Below are positions 49,393 through 58,230 of a stretch of 64,000 bases of DNA, one piece after another. A program made the translations under genes and the position numbers. The number at the start of each line of letters is the position of its first letter. Position 1 is the first letter of the stretch. Source of the stretch: Salisaeta longa DSM 21114 (GTDB lineage Bacteria; Bacteroidota; Rhodothermia; Rhodothermales; Salinibacteraceae); NCBI RefSeq assembly GCF_000419585.1, contig NZ_ATTH01000001.1:704005-768004 (forward strand). The letters run 5' to 3'. The notes below the pieces were generated by a model, which did no database searches, had not been told where the DNA came from, and was given only the letters and a program-made list of their open reading frames with translations.

Positions 49393-49916
49393 CCTTTCGC
49401 GGATGGGCGACCACCATGGCCTGCGGTGCCTTGCTGTGGGTTGGGTGCTCGGATGAACTAAGCTGGAAAGCCGTGCACGCCATGATTGACGCCACGTACG
49501 GCGCGGTGCCGACGCTGACGACCGACGCGCTCGCCCAGCGGCTCGCCGACACCACCCGGGCGGCGCCGGTGCTGCTGGATGCCCGCACGCCCGAGGAGTT
49601 TGCCGTGAGCCATCTGCCGGGCGCCCGGCGCATCGACCCAGGGGCGACAAACTATAAGGCTCTCCAAGACACCCTGGCGCGCGATACGCCGGTGGTGGTT
49701 TACTGCTCGGTGGGCTACCGGTCGGCCGGCGTGGTGCAGCAGCTGCGGCAACAGGGCTTTACCAACGTCTACAATCTGCGGGGCTCTATCTTTCAATGGG
49801 CCAACGAAGGACGCCCTGTGTATCGCCGCGGGCGCCGGGTGCAGGCGGTGCACCCGTACGACGCTACGTGGGGGCGGCTTCTTGCGGACTCATTGCGGGC
49901 CTACACCGTCGAGTGA
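49389..49916 (+). CDS. Rhodanese-like domain lipoprotein
   Basis: A 175-residue single-domain rhodanese. The signal peptide ends Leu-Trp-Val-Gly-Cys20, so it is lipid-anchored outside the cytoplasm. The active loop is Val-Val-Tyr-Cys106-Ser-Val-Gly-Tyr-Arg-Ser with the persulfide cysteine present. Val-Leu-Leu-Asp-Ala-Arg-Thr-Pro-Glu-Glu-Phe and the Gly-His-Leu-Pro-Gly-Ala-like Ser-His-Leu-Pro-Gly-Ala are standard. The substrate is unknown. Coupling to a GntR regulator is unusual and suggests an inducible function. Confidence 0.9.
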   Translation: MTFRGWATTMACGALLWVGCSDELSWKAVHAMIDATYGAVPTLTTDALAQRLADTTRAAPVLLDARTPEEFAVSHLPGARRIDPGATNYKALQDTLARDTPVVVYCSVGYRSAGVVQQLRQQGFTNVYNLRGSIFQWANEGRPVYRRGRRVQAVHPYDATWGRLLADSLRAYTVE

Positions 49917-50137
49917 GCTGCGGGGCAGAACGCCCGACCACTTTTCAATGCAGCATACGTTTCTAGGGCCGTCCGGAGAGAATCGCACGGAATTATTCGG
50001 CGTGCGCTGTATTCATCCGGGATTAACCGCCCGCGTTCTTGCTGATGGCAGCGCGCCTTGGTACTTTGCGATCTGGAACGTGCGCCCGTTGCACGCTCTT
50101 CGCTCCCTCCGTTCACCGAACCCAGCACGCGCGGTTT

Positions 50138-50647
50138 ATGGCCTCTCCATTCCTGTTTTTTCTGCTGGCCGCTCTTGCCATTGTGGCATCGATAGGGATG
50201 CTGGTTGCGCGCAGCCCCGTCAGCAGTGCGCTCTGGCTGGTCCTTACCATGTTCAGCCTCTCGGGCATCTACCTGACCCTGAATGCGACCTTCATCGGGG
50301 TCATCCAGATCTTGGTGTACGCCGGGGCCATCATGGTGCTGTTTCTGTTTGTGATCATGCTGCTGAACCTGTCGGCCCTTCCCCAACTGGGCGATCTCGA
50401 CGGTACGAAGATCCTGGGCTTCATACTGGGTGTTGCCATCCTTGCGCAGCTGCTGTATGTGCTTGCGCTGGGGTTCGACCTTCCCATCGCACCGGTTACG
50501 CCAGCAATGGCAGCCGAGGGGGGCGACGCAGGCACCCTGGGCAAAGCGCTCTTTACGCGGTATGCCTTGCACCTTGAAATTGCCGGGATCCTGTTGCTTG
50601 CAGCAACCATCGGCGCGGTGATGCTCGCGCAACGCCGCTTTCAATAA
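50138..50647 (+). CDS. nuoJ: NADH-quinone oxidoreductase subunit J
   Basis: A 169-residue membrane subunit of complex I with five hydrophobic helices. Asn-Ala-Thr-Phe-Ile-Gly-Val-Ile-Gln-Ile-Leu-Val-Tyr-Ala-Gly-Ala-Ile-Met-Val-Leu-Phe is the conserved pi-bulge helix of NuoJ/ND6. The start at 50138 gives the usual N-terminus. It opens a cluster of proton-pumping-arm genes. The nuoA-I genes are not in the window. Confidence 0.94.
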   Translation: MASPFLFFLLAALAIVASIGMLVARSPVSSALWLVLTMFSLSGIYLTLNATFIGVIQILVYAGAIMVLFLFVIMLLNLSALPQLGDLDGTKILGFILGVAILAQLLYVLALGFDLPIAPVTPAMAAEGGDAGTLGKALFTRYALHLEIAGILLLAATIGAVMLAQRRFQ

Positions 50648-50687
50648 CGTTCCCTTGTCGTTCCGACTCGTTTAACTCCCCATTGGT

Positions 50688-50993
50688 ATGGAAGTCGCCC
50701 TGAACTGGTACCTTGCGCTCGGCGCCCTGCTGTTCACGATTGGCACCCTTGGCGTCCTGTTTAAGCGCAACGCCATCGTTCTGCTCATGTCCATCGAACT
50801 CATGCTGAATGCCGTCAACCTGACGCTGGTGGCCTTTAGCCAATTTATGGGCGACGCCGACGGCCAAATACTGGTCCTCTTTTCGATTGCGGTGGCTGCA
50901 GCCGAGGCGGCCGTTGGATTAGCGATTGTCATTGCCATCTTTCGTGGGAAGTCGACGGTCGACATTACCGAGATCAACCTGTTCAAGCATTGA
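50688..50993 (+). CDS. nuoK: NADH-quinone oxidoreductase subunit K
   Basis: A 101-residue subunit with three membrane helices, of standard NuoK/ND4L size. The key carboxylates are present: Glu in [11 protein letters not shown] and Glu in [10 protein letters not shown]. Both form part of the central proton axis. It lies 40 nt after nuoJ. Confidence 0.96.
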   Translation: MEVALNWYLALGALLFTIGTLGVLFKRNAIVLLMSIELMLNAVNLTLVAFSQFMGDADGQILVLFSIAVAAAEAAVGLAIVIAIFRGKSTVDITEINLFKH

Positions 50994-51070
50994 CGCCCTC
51001 GCGCTAACTGCCAGAGCGAAGTGCGCCCTGGCCTGTGTACGCCTTTCGCCTGTTGCCTTTGCTTTCGTCT

Positions 51071-53080
51071 ATGAAAACCGACCTGATCGTTCGCCTCATT
51101 CTGCTCCTGCCCTTGCTCGGGGCCCTCGTCAACGGGCTTGTGCCGCTCTTTCTGCCGCGTTTTCGGCGCAAAGAGGGCCTGATCGGCGCCATTGGCACAG
51201 CAGTCGTCGCGATTCCTTTTGCGCTGGCGGTGTACCTGTTTGCAACGTACGGCGGCGATCCGGTGGTGGCAAACTACTTTACGTGGCTGCAGGCCGGCGA
51301 CCTGTCGGTCGACTTTGCGTATCGGGTCGATGAACTCTCGCTGATCATGCTGCTGGTGGTCACCGGCGTGGGGAGCCTGATCCACGTCTACTCCACCGGC
51401 TACATGCACGGCGATCCGGGGTACTGGCGCTTCTTCGCCTACCTCAACCTGTTCATCTTTGCGATGCTGAACCTCATCCTGGCCAACAACCTGTTGGTGC
51501 TGTTTCTGGGATGGGAAGGCGTGGGACTGTGCTCGTATCTGCTCATTGGCTTCTGGTACACCGATCTCAAGAACAGCGCCGCGGCCAACAAGGCGTTCAT
51601 CGTGAACCGCGTGGGCGACTTTGCCTTCCTGATGGCCATGTTCTTGATCTTTCAGCAGGTGGGCAGCCTCAGCTTCGATGTGCTGCTCGACCTGGGGCAG
51701 CCCGGCGGCAGCGTGTCGATGTCGAGTACGGCGCTGCTGTGGGCGGTGGGCTTGCTATTCATTGGGGCGACGGGCAAAAGCGCCCAAATTCCGCTCTTTG
51801 TGTGGCTGCCCGATGCCATGGCCGGCCCCACCCCGGTGTCCGCGCTGATCCACGCGGCGACGATGGTGACCAGCGGCTTGTACCTGCTCGCCCGCCTCTC
51901 GCCCCTCGTGCTCGGCGCGCCCGAGATTATGGTGGCCATTGGCGTCATCGGGGCGCTCACCTCGTTTATGGCTGCAACGATTGCCATCGCCCAAAACGAC
52001 ATCAAGAAGGTACTGGCATACTCCACCGTCTCGCAGCTTGGCTACATGTTTATGGCGGCCGGCGTGGGGGCCTTCTTCGTGAGCATCTTCCATGTGGTGA
52101 CGCACGCATTCTTTAAGGCCTGCCTCTTCTTGGGGTCGGGCAGCGTGATCCATGCGATGGAGCATGTGGAGCACGACCTGGAAGACAAAGGCCACGACAT
52201 GTCCGATTTCGATCCGCAGGATATGCGCACGATGGGCGGCCTGAAGCAGTACATGCCCTCGACGAGCAAGACGTATCTGCTGGCCACCATGGCTATCTCG
52301 GGCATTCCGCTGTTCGCCGGCTTCTTCTCGAAGGACGAGATTCTGTTTAAGGCGTTTGCATATGGCTACGACGGCCATCCCTATGCCTGGATGGTGTGGG
52401 GGCTGGGCATCGTGACCGCGGCGCTGACGGCGTTCTACATGACGCGCTCGTACATCCTAACGTTTGAGGGCACGCCCCGCTGGCCCGAGGCCGATACGGT
52501 GCACGCCCACGAGTCGGCCTCGTCGATGACTATTCCGCTCTGGATATTGGGCGGGCTGTCGGTGGTGGGTGGCTTTATTGGGCTGCCGGCCGTCATTGCG
52601 CACGGCAAGTGGAACTGGATTCACCACTACCTAGGGATGGAGTACGGCGGGCCGGTCGCGGAGGCGGCGATGAATGCCCACGTGCCGCTGGCGCTGGAAT
52701 GGGGGCTGATTGCGCTTAGCGCACTCATTGCCGTAGGCACCGTGGCATTTGCCTGGCGGGCCTACAAGGCACACGGCGTGGCGTACGACGAGACGCTGAA
52801 GCAACGCCTGGGCGGCCTCTACCGGGTCTTCCGCGGAAAGTACTACTGGGACGAGTTCTACGACCGCACGGTCGTGGGGCCGCTCATCCACCGCGGCGCG
52901 CGCAAGGTGCTGGCGCCGTTTGACGCTCGCATCGTGGATGGCATCGTCAATGGCCTTGCCATCCTGTCGCAATACATCAGCCGCCTGCTGGGCAAGCTGC
53001 AAACCGGCGTGGTGCAGACGTACGCGCTTGCGTTTGTGGTGGGCGTCACGCTCGTGGTGTATCTCATGATCTTCGGATAA
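51071..53080 (+). CDS. nuoL: NADH-quinone oxidoreductase subunit L
   Basis: A 669-residue antiporter-like subunit at the tip of the complex I membrane arm. It has the Leu-Leu-Val-Leu-Phe-Leu-Gly-Trp-Glu-Gly-Val-Gly-Leu-Cys-Ser-Tyr helix with the key Glu. Gly-Lys-Ser-Ala-Gln-Ile-Pro-Leu-Phe-Val-Trp-Leu-Pro-Asp-Ala-Met and His-Ala-Ala-Thr-Met-Val follow, then the long lateral amphipathic helix near the end. A His/Asp-rich loop follows TM10 (Glu-His-Val-Glu-His-Asp-Leu-Glu-Asp). The ATG at 51071 gives a typical N-terminus. Confidence 0.97.
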   Translation: MKTDLIVRLILLLPLLGALVNGLVPLFLPRFRRKEGLIGAIGTAVVAIPFALAVYLFATYGGDPVVANYFTWLQAGDLSVDFAYRVDELSLIMLLVVTGVGSLIHVYSTGYMHGDPGYWRFFAYLNLFIFAMLNLILANNLLVLFLGWEGVGLCSYLLIGFWYTDLKNSAAANKAFIVNRVGDFAFLMAMFLIFQQVGSLSFDVLLDLGQPGGSVSMSSTALLWAVGLLFIGATGKSAQIPLFVWLPDAMAGPTPVSALIHAATMVTSGLYLLARLSPLVLGAPEIMVAIGVIGALTSFMAATIAIAQNDIKKVLAYSTVSQLGYMFMAAGVGAFFVSIFHVVTHAFFKACLFLGSGSVIHAMEHVEHDLEDKGHDMSDFDPQDMRTMGGLKQYMPSTSKTYLLATMAISGIPLFAGFFSKDEILFKAFAYGYDGHPYAWMVWGLGIVTAALTAFYMTRSYILTFEGTPRWPEADTVHAHESASSMTIPLWILGGLSVVGGFIGLPAVIAHGKWNWIHHYLGMEYGGPVAEAAMNAHVPLALEWGLIALSALIAVGTVAFAWRAYKAHGVAYDETLKQRLGGLYRVFRGKYYWDEFYDRTVVGPLIHRGARKVLAPFDARIVDGIVNGLAILSQYISRLLGKLQTGVVQTYALAFVVGVTLVVYLMIFG

Positions 53081-53138
53081 GCGCTACCGCCCTGCTAGCC
53101 CGGCCCTGCAACGCGTTCACTCAATTACTCTAAGGTAG

Positions 53139-54773
53139 ATGAACATCCCGTACCTGCTTTCGCTGGTCATCTTTCTTCCGGCCGTTGGTGCCCTCGCCGT
53201 GGCGGCGATGCGCAATGCGCGGGCGATCCGGTGGACGGCCCTGGGCACGACGAGCGTCACGTTTGTCTTGTCGCTGGGGCTGTGGTTTGGGTACGACCCG
53301 GCCGTGGCTACGTCGCACATGCCGCAACTGGCCACCCACGTGGCGTGGCTGCCGGCCATGTTCGACATCTCCTACTTTGTGGGCATCGATGGGCTGAACA
53401 TTCTCCTCATTCTGCTTACAACGCTGCTGGGCCCCATCGTTGTGCTCTCGTCGTGGACGTACATCGGCGAGAAGGAGCGCGGATACTACGGGCTGTTGCT
53501 GCTTCTGCAAACGGGCATTACGGGCGTGTTTGCGTCGTTCGACCTGCTGCTGTTCTACGTCTTCTTTGAGCTTACGCTCATCCCGATGTACTTCATCATC
53601 GGCGTGTGGGGCGGCGAAGACCGCGTGTATGCGGCGATCAAGTTTGTGCTGTACACGCTCGTGGGCTCGCTCCTGATGCTGGCGGGCATTCTCTACCTGG
53701 GCTACAGCGCGGGCGAAGCCATTAACGGCGGGGTGTTTACAACCGACTGGTACAAGCTGCTGCAGTACAATGTGCCGCTGGCGGATCAGGGGTGGCTGTT
53801 CTTCTTGTTTGCGCTGTCGTTTGCCATTAAGGTGCCGCTCTTTCCGCTGCATACCTGGCTGCCGGATGCGCACGTGCAGGCTCCTACCGGCGGGTCGGTC
53901 ATTCTGGCGGGCGTGCTGCTGAAGATGGGGACTTATGGCCTCGTGCGGTTCTGCTTGCCGTTCTTTCCGAGTGCGGCCTTCGAGGCGGCGATGTTCATCG
54001 CGGTGCTTGCTGTCATTGGCATTGTGTACGGTGCCCTCGTGGCCCGCGTGCAGCCCGATGCGAAAAAGCTGGTCGCCTACTCCTCGGTGGCCCACCTGGG
54101 CTTTGTAGTGCTGGGCATCTTCGCGTTTACCACCGAAGCGATGCAAGGCGCCGTCATCCAGATGGTGAACCACGGCATCTCCACCGGCGCCCTCTTTTTG
54201 CTCGTGGGCATGCTGTATGAACGCCGCCACACGCGCCTGATGGAAGAGTATGGCGGATTGGCGACGTCCGTGCCCATTCTCACGACACTCATGATTTTCT
54301 CGGTGCTGGCGTCGGCTGGCTTGCCCGGCCTCAACGGCTTCGTGGGCGAGTTCATGATTCTGCTGGGGGCGTTTAAGAGCCAGGTGATTGGCGATCCGGT
54401 GCTCATCGGCGTGGCCACCACCGGCGTCATCCTCGCGGCGGTGTACCTGCTGCACATGGTGTACAAAACCTTCTTTGGTGAACTGACCAACGAAGCGAAT
54501 CGCACGATGGACGACGTGAACGGCCGCGAGTTTGGCCTGATGGCCCCGCTCGTGGTGCTCATGCTCGTGATGGGCTTCTACCCGCAACCGTTTCTCGCGC
54601 GCACTGCGCCCACCACCGACTTTCTGCTCGATGTGGTACACGAGAAACAAGAGCTTGCGGAGACGGATAACGCCCGCCCCGAGGCGCCGAAGGCCGTGCA
54701 GACTGCACCGCCGCACGCCCAGCGCCTGCCGCTCGACGCCCGCGTTTCTTCGCTCAGCGTTCGCACCCCGTAG
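53139..54773 (+). CDS. nuoM: NADH-quinone oxidoreductase subunit M
   Basis: A 544-residue antiporter-like complex I subunit. Diagnostic segments are Phe-Phe-Glu-Leu-Thr-Leu-Ile-Pro-Met-Tyr-Phe-Ile-Ile-Gly (catalytic Glu), Ala-Ile-Lys-Val-Pro-Leu-Phe-Pro-Leu-His-Thr-Trp-Leu-Pro-Asp-Ala-His, Gly-Gly-Ser-Val-Ile-Leu-Ala-Gly-Val-Leu-Leu-Lys-Met-Gly and Tyr-Ser-Ser-Val-Ala-His-Leu-Gly-Phe-Val. The C-terminal 50 residues form a polar extension beyond the last helix, longer than usual. It is followed by phhB rather than nuoN. Confidence 0.97.
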   Translation: MNIPYLLSLVIFLPAVGALAVAAMRNARAIRWTALGTTSVTFVLSLGLWFGYDPAVATSHMPQLATHVAWLPAMFDISYFVGIDGLNILLILLTTLLGPIVVLSSWTYIGEKERGYYGLLLLLQTGITGVFASFDLLLFYVFFELTLIPMYFIIGVWGGEDRVYAAIKFVLYTLVGSLLMLAGILYLGYSAGEAINGGVFTTDWYKLLQYNVPLADQGWLFFLFALSFAIKVPLFPLHTWLPDAHVQAPTGGSVILAGVLLKMGTYGLVRFCLPFFPSAAFEAAMFIAVLAVIGIVYGALVARVQPDAKKLVAYSSVAHLGFVVLGIFAFTTEAMQGAVIQMVNHGISTGALFLLVGMLYERRHTRLMEEYGGLATSVPILTTLMIFSVLASAGLPGLNGFVGEFMILLGAFKSQVIGDPVLIGVATTGVILAAVYLLHMVYKTFFGELTNEANRTMDDVNGREFGLMAPLVVLMLVMGFYPQPFLARTAPTTDFLLDVVHEKQELAETDNARPEAPKAVQTAPPHAQRLPLDARVSSLSVRTP

Positions 54774-54807
54774 TTCGTGCTCTCCTGCATCCATTGTACA
54801 TACTGTT

Positions 54808-55104
54808 ATGCCAAACGCAACCCCCCTTTCCGACGCTGACCTGCAGGATGCGCTTGCAGGCCTCGACGGCTGGTCGCACACCGACGACCAGCTGGTCAAG
54901 TCGTTCACCTTTACGGATTTTCGTGCCGCCATCAGCTTCATCGTGCGGCTGAGCTTCTATGCCGAGGAGCTCAATCATCACCCCGAGCTGACCAACGTCT
55001 ACAACGAAGTGACCGTGGCCCTCACGACGCACGATGCGGGCAACGTGGTGACCGACCTGGACGTGCAGCTCGCCGAAGCGATTGAAGAATTTGCCTGGGC
55101 CTGA
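54808..55104 (+). CDS. phhB: 4a-hydroxytetrahydrobiopterin (pterin-4a-carbinolamine) dehydratase
   Basis: A 98-residue PhhB/DCoH protein. The active-site motif Glu-Leu-Asn-His57-His58-Pro-Glu is intact, and Leu-Thr-Thr-His-Asp-Ala-Gly-Asn-Val-Val-Thr-Asp-Leu-Asp gives the third region. These enzymes dehydrate the pterin carbinolamine made by aromatic amino acid hydroxylases; some serve molybdopterin metabolism. No hydroxylase gene is present here. It sits 34 nt after nuoM and 47 nt before nuoN on the same strand, so it is carried within the complex I operon. Confidence 0.92.
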   Translation: MPNATPLSDADLQDALAGLDGWSHTDDQLVKSFTFTDFRAAISFIVRLSFYAEELNHHPELTNVYNEVTVALTTHDAGNVVTDLDVQLAEAIEEFAWA

Positions 55105-55151
55105 CGCGCCCCGTTTCGTCGGCTCCTCTCCTTTAGATTGTAGCGCTACGT

Positions 55152-56654
55152 ATGGAACTCTCTGACGCTTTTTCTGCAATGGCCGCCGACTTGCCGGCGA
55201 TTTCCTCGATCCTCCTGGTAGGGGTGATGGGCATGGCAATGGTGGTACTTGATGCGTTCCGCAACGACGCCCGCTCCATTCCGTGGCTGGGCGTGGGCAC
55301 GCTCACGGTGGCGGCGGTGTGGGAAGCGTTTCACTTTGGCGCGGCCCCCGGGACGGCGTTCTTGGGGTCGGTGCGCACCGGCGGCTTTGCGGCGTTCATC
55401 AACACCATCGTACTGGGCGCGGGTGCGCTCAGCCTGTTGCTGGTCGAGCCGTACCTGCGCCGCATGCGCCGCAACTACGGCGAGGTGTACGCCCTCGTGA
55501 TGTTTGCCGTGGTGGGCATGCTGCTGCTGGGAACGGCCAACAACCTGATTTCCATCTTTGTGGGCCTCGAAACGATGTCGGTGTGCCTGTACGTACTGAC
55601 GGGCCTAGTGCGCGAGGACGAAGGCGCGATCGAAAGCGCCCTCAAGTACTTTCTGCTGGGGGCCTTCTCAACCGGCTTTTTCTTGTACGGCATGGCGCTC
55701 ATCTACGGCGCCACCGGCACGATGTATCTCCCGGAGATGACCAACGCGCTGCAGGCCGGGGGCGCGCCGCTGCTTTTTTGGGCGGGCGTTGCGCTGCTCT
55801 TCATCGGGTTCATGTTTAAGGTGAGTGCAGCGCCGTTCCATATGTGGACGCCGGATGTGTATCAGGGGTCGCCGACGCCCCTAACGGGCTTTATGTCGAC
55901 GGCAGCGAAGGCTTCGGCGTTTGCATCGCTGATTTTGGTGCTGTTCTACGCCCTGCCGTCTGAACGCTGGAGCAGCGTGCTGGCGGTGGTGGCTGTGCTC
56001 ACGATGGTGATTGGCAACGTGCTGGCGCTTTCGCAGGCCAACGTGAAGCGCATGCTGGCGTACTCGTCGGTCGCCCACGCGGGCTACGTACTCGTGGGCC
56101 TAAGTGCCGGAACGGCTGAAGGATACGGCGGCGCGATGTTCTACCTGCTGGTGTACACCCTCATGAACATCGGCGCGTTTGGCGTGATGGCCCTGCTGGA
56201 ATGGGATGGGAAGGAAGGCCGCGAGCAGACGCTCGATTCACTCGCGGGCATCGGATACAAGCGGCCCGTGCTGGGCGTGGCGATGGGCGTTTTCATGTTT
56301 AGCCTCACCGGCTTTCCGCCGTTAGGAGGCTTCATGGGGAAGGTGGCCGTGTTTGGCCCGGCCGTTGATGCGGGCGCCATCGGGTTGGTGGTTACGGCGC
56401 TTCTGATGAGTGCGTTGAGCGCCTACTATTACCTGCGCGTGGTGTACGTCTTTTGGATGCAGGCGCCGGAATCGCTCGCTGCAACGCAGGAATCCGCCGA
56501 TGCACAGCTGCCGCGCGTAACGCCTAGCGCACTCGCGGTGTTGTCGCTCTGCACGGTGCTGCTGCTGGTACTGGGACTCTTTCCCGGGGGCCTCATGGAG
56601 ACCACCACCGGGTTCTTTGAAGCGGCCCAAGCCATGGCCACCACAATGCCCTAA
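55152..56654 (+). CDS. nuoN: NADH-quinone oxidoreductase subunit N
   Basis: A 500-residue antiporter-like complex I subunit with about 14 helices. Features are Phe-Val-Gly-Leu-Glu-Thr-Met-Ser-Val-Cys-Leu-Tyr-Val-Leu (Glu), Lys-Tyr-Phe-Leu-Leu-Gly-Ala-Phe-Ser-Thr-Gly-Phe, Phe-Lys-Val-Ser-Ala-Ala-Pro-Phe-His-Met-Trp-Thr-Pro-Asp-Val-Tyr and Tyr-Ser-Ser-Val-Ala-His-Ala-Gly-Tyr. It completes the nuoJKLMN membrane-arm set. The following gene starts 12 nt later, so the transcript may continue. Confidence 0.97.
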   Translation: MELSDAFSAMAADLPAISSILLVGVMGMAMVVLDAFRNDARSIPWLGVGTLTVAAVWEAFHFGAAPGTAFLGSVRTGGFAAFINTIVLGAGALSLLLVEPYLRRMRRNYGEVYALVMFAVVGMLLLGTANNLISIFVGLETMSVCLYVLTGLVREDEGAIESALKYFLLGAFSTGFFLYGMALIYGATGTMYLPEMTNALQAGGAPLLFWAGVALLFIGFMFKVSAAPFHMWTPDVYQGSPTPLTGFMSTAAKASAFASLILVLFYALPSERWSSVLAVVAVLTMVIGNVLALSQANVKRMLAYSSVAHAGYVLVGLSAGTAEGYGGAMFYLLVYTLMNIGAFGVMALLEWDGKEGREQTLDSLAGIGYKRPVLGVAMGVFMFSLTGFPPLGGFMGKVAVFGPAVDAGAIGLVVTALLMSALSAYYYLRVVYVFWMQAPESLAATQESADAQLPRVTPSALAVLSLCTVLLLVLGLFPGGLMETTTGFFEAAQAMATTMP

Positions 56655-56666
56655 CGATTGCGCCCC

Positions 56667-57221
56667 ATGCACACGCTCGTTCGTGAACATATTCCGCATG
56701 CGCCGCAGATGGGGCTGTACGTGGCGCCGGATGTGCCGGCGGACCGCCTACAGAATGCTATTGCCGACTATGCGCCGGCGGTTGATCCGGCGGATGTGCT
56801 GGCGCTGTACGACGCGACGCTTTCCGGCAATGCGAAAGACGGGGCCCTCTTCACCGCCGAGGGGTTCGTCTTTCAGAATACCAATTTGCAGGCTCCGCAG
56901 TCGATTGGGTACACCAACGTGGTCGAGGTGAAGGCCAAGAAACGGTGGCTGGGGCTGGGCGGTGCGAAGGTCGAGCTTACGGTGAACCGCGGGCGGGCCA
57001 CGTTCGATCTGTCGATGGACTTCTCGGGCCAGCCGGAGGCGGCTCCCTACATCGCCCGCTTCCTCTCGGAGGCCATGCTGCATGAACCGGCAGCGGCTGA
57101 CGACGCATCTACCGGCACCGACGTGCGGGCCGTAGAGCACGCGCTGCAGGCCCTCCGCGACGAGGGCAAGCTCGCGGGCCCCGACTATGAGCGCCTCATG
57201 CGCGTGCTGCACGACGCATAG
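56667..57221 (+). CDS. Hypothetical protein with PH-like beta domain
   Basis: A 184-residue soluble protein of unknown function. Residues about 50-120 look like a bacterial PH-like beta barrel (Ala-Leu-Phe-Thr-Ala-Glu-Gly-Phe-Val-Phe-Gln-Asn; Ile-Gly-Tyr-Thr-Asn-Val-Val-Glu-Val-Lys). The C-terminal 35 residues form a charged helix pair resembling SHOCT-type tails (Leu-Gln-Ala-Leu-Arg-Asp-Glu-Gly-Lys-Leu). No signal peptide is seen. It is 12 nt after nuoN on the same strand. The ATG at 56667 was chosen over a TTG three codons earlier. Confidence 0.65.
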   Translation: MHTLVREHIPHAPQMGLYVAPDVPADRLQNAIADYAPAVDPADVLALYDATLSGNAKDGALFTAEGFVFQNTNLQAPQSIGYTNVVEVKAKKRWLGLGGAKVELTVNRGRATFDLSMDFSGQPEAAPYIARFLSEAMLHEPAAADDASTGTDVRAVEHALQALRDEGKLAGPDYERLMRVLHDA

Positions 57222-57289
57222 CGCGAACCCCGCCTCCCGTCTCGCGTTGGCGCGCTGCATCGTACCTCTGACTTTTCTGCTTGCTGCTC

Positions 57290-58228
57290 ATGCATCGCCT
57301 GTTTCGCTGCACGCGCCTCGTGGCCTGTGTCGTCGTTGCCCTTCTCTTCATGTCGGTGGGATGCACCCCGTCCGACGCCCAGCAATCGTCCGACGATGCC
57401 CTCTCAACGGAGCGGATCGTTGAAAACCTGAAGCTCGAAATTCCGCAGTTACGCGCGGCCAACCCCACCCTTCGCGACGTGCGCGCCAGCACCGTGAAGG
57501 GCTTTAAGCGCGCCACGCTGCAGGTGGGCCAGCGGCAGCTGCCCGTCCTCATTAGCAGCGACGGTACGCAACTGCTCCTCTTGGCCAGCGAGCCGCTCGA
57601 TGTGAGCCGCACGATTCAGGAAATCGACGCGCAGCAGTCGGCGCAAAAAGCCGAGCGCATGAAGCGGCTTGCCAACGTGATGGCCGGCATGCCCGCCCGC
57701 GGCCCGTCCGATGCCCCGGTGACGGTGGTGGAGTTCTCCGAGTTTCAATGCCCGTACTGCCAGCGCGCCCAGTCGTCGATCGATCGCCTCCTGAAGGCCT
57801 ATCCCGACAAGGTACGGCTGGTGTACCTGCACTTTCCGTTGCCGATGCATGGGTGGGCCGAGCCCGCAGCGATCGCATCGCAGTGCGCGGCGCGCCAAAG
57901 CGAAGCGGCGTTCTGGACGCTCCACGACGCGCTGTTTACCCATCAGGGCAGCATCACAAAGCAAAACCTGACCGAGAAGGCAGCTACGTATCTGCAAGGG
58001 ACGAGCATCGACATGCAACAGTGGCGCACCTGCGCGACCGATCCGTCGTCGGCAGCCCACAAGGAAGCGCAGCGCACCGTGCGCGCCACACACAGCACGG
58101 GCCGCGCGCTGGGCGTTCAAGGGACGCCGGCGTTCTTCATCAACGGTACGATGGTCGAGGGCGCGCAGCCGTTTTCCGTGCTGAAGCAGCACGTGGAGGA
58201 AGCCCTGAAGGAATCGTCCGATTCGTAG
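57290..58228 (+). CDS. DsbA-family thiol oxidoreductase lipoprotein
   Basis: A 312-residue exported thioredoxin-fold protein. The signal ends Ser-Val-Gly-Cys25, suggesting lipidation. An N-terminal domain of about 110 residues resembles DsbC/DsbG dimerisation regions. The catalytic domain has Phe-Gln-Cys154-Pro-Tyr-Cys157, with a cis-proline in Gly-Val-Gln-Gly-Thr-Pro-Ala-Phe-Phe-Ile-Asn-Gly near residue 275. The Ser-Glu-Phe-Gln-Cys-Pro-Tyr form is typical of DsbA-like proteins of the BdbD/SCO2-like group. It could oxidise or isomerise disulfides in exported proteins. It ends 2 bp from the convergent DUF123 gene. Confidence 0.9.
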   Translation: MHRLFRCTRLVACVVVALLFMSVGCTPSDAQQSSDDALSTERIVENLKLEIPQLRAANPTLRDVRASTVKGFKRATLQVGQRQLPVLISSDGTQLLLLASEPLDVSRTIQEIDAQQSAQKAERMKRLANVMAGMPARGPSDAPVTVVEFSEFQCPYCQRAQSSIDRLLKAYPDKVRLVYLHFPLPMHGWAEPAAIASQCAARQSEAAFWTLHDALFTHQGSITKQNLTEKAATYLQGTSIDMQQWRTCATDPSSAAHKEAQRTVRATHSTGRALGVQGTPAFFINGTMVEGAQPFSVLKQHVEEALKESSDS

Positions 58229-58230
58229 GG

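Noticed and set aside
49917-50137. Possible small gene between the rhodanese and nuoJ
   Set aside because: No frame with coding character or family resemblance; treated as intergenic.
53130-54941. A 603-codon minus-strand frame opposite nuoM
   Set aside because: It is His/Arg/Gln-rich without domains and exists because GC-rich codons leave the antisense frame free of stops; nuoM is unmistakable.
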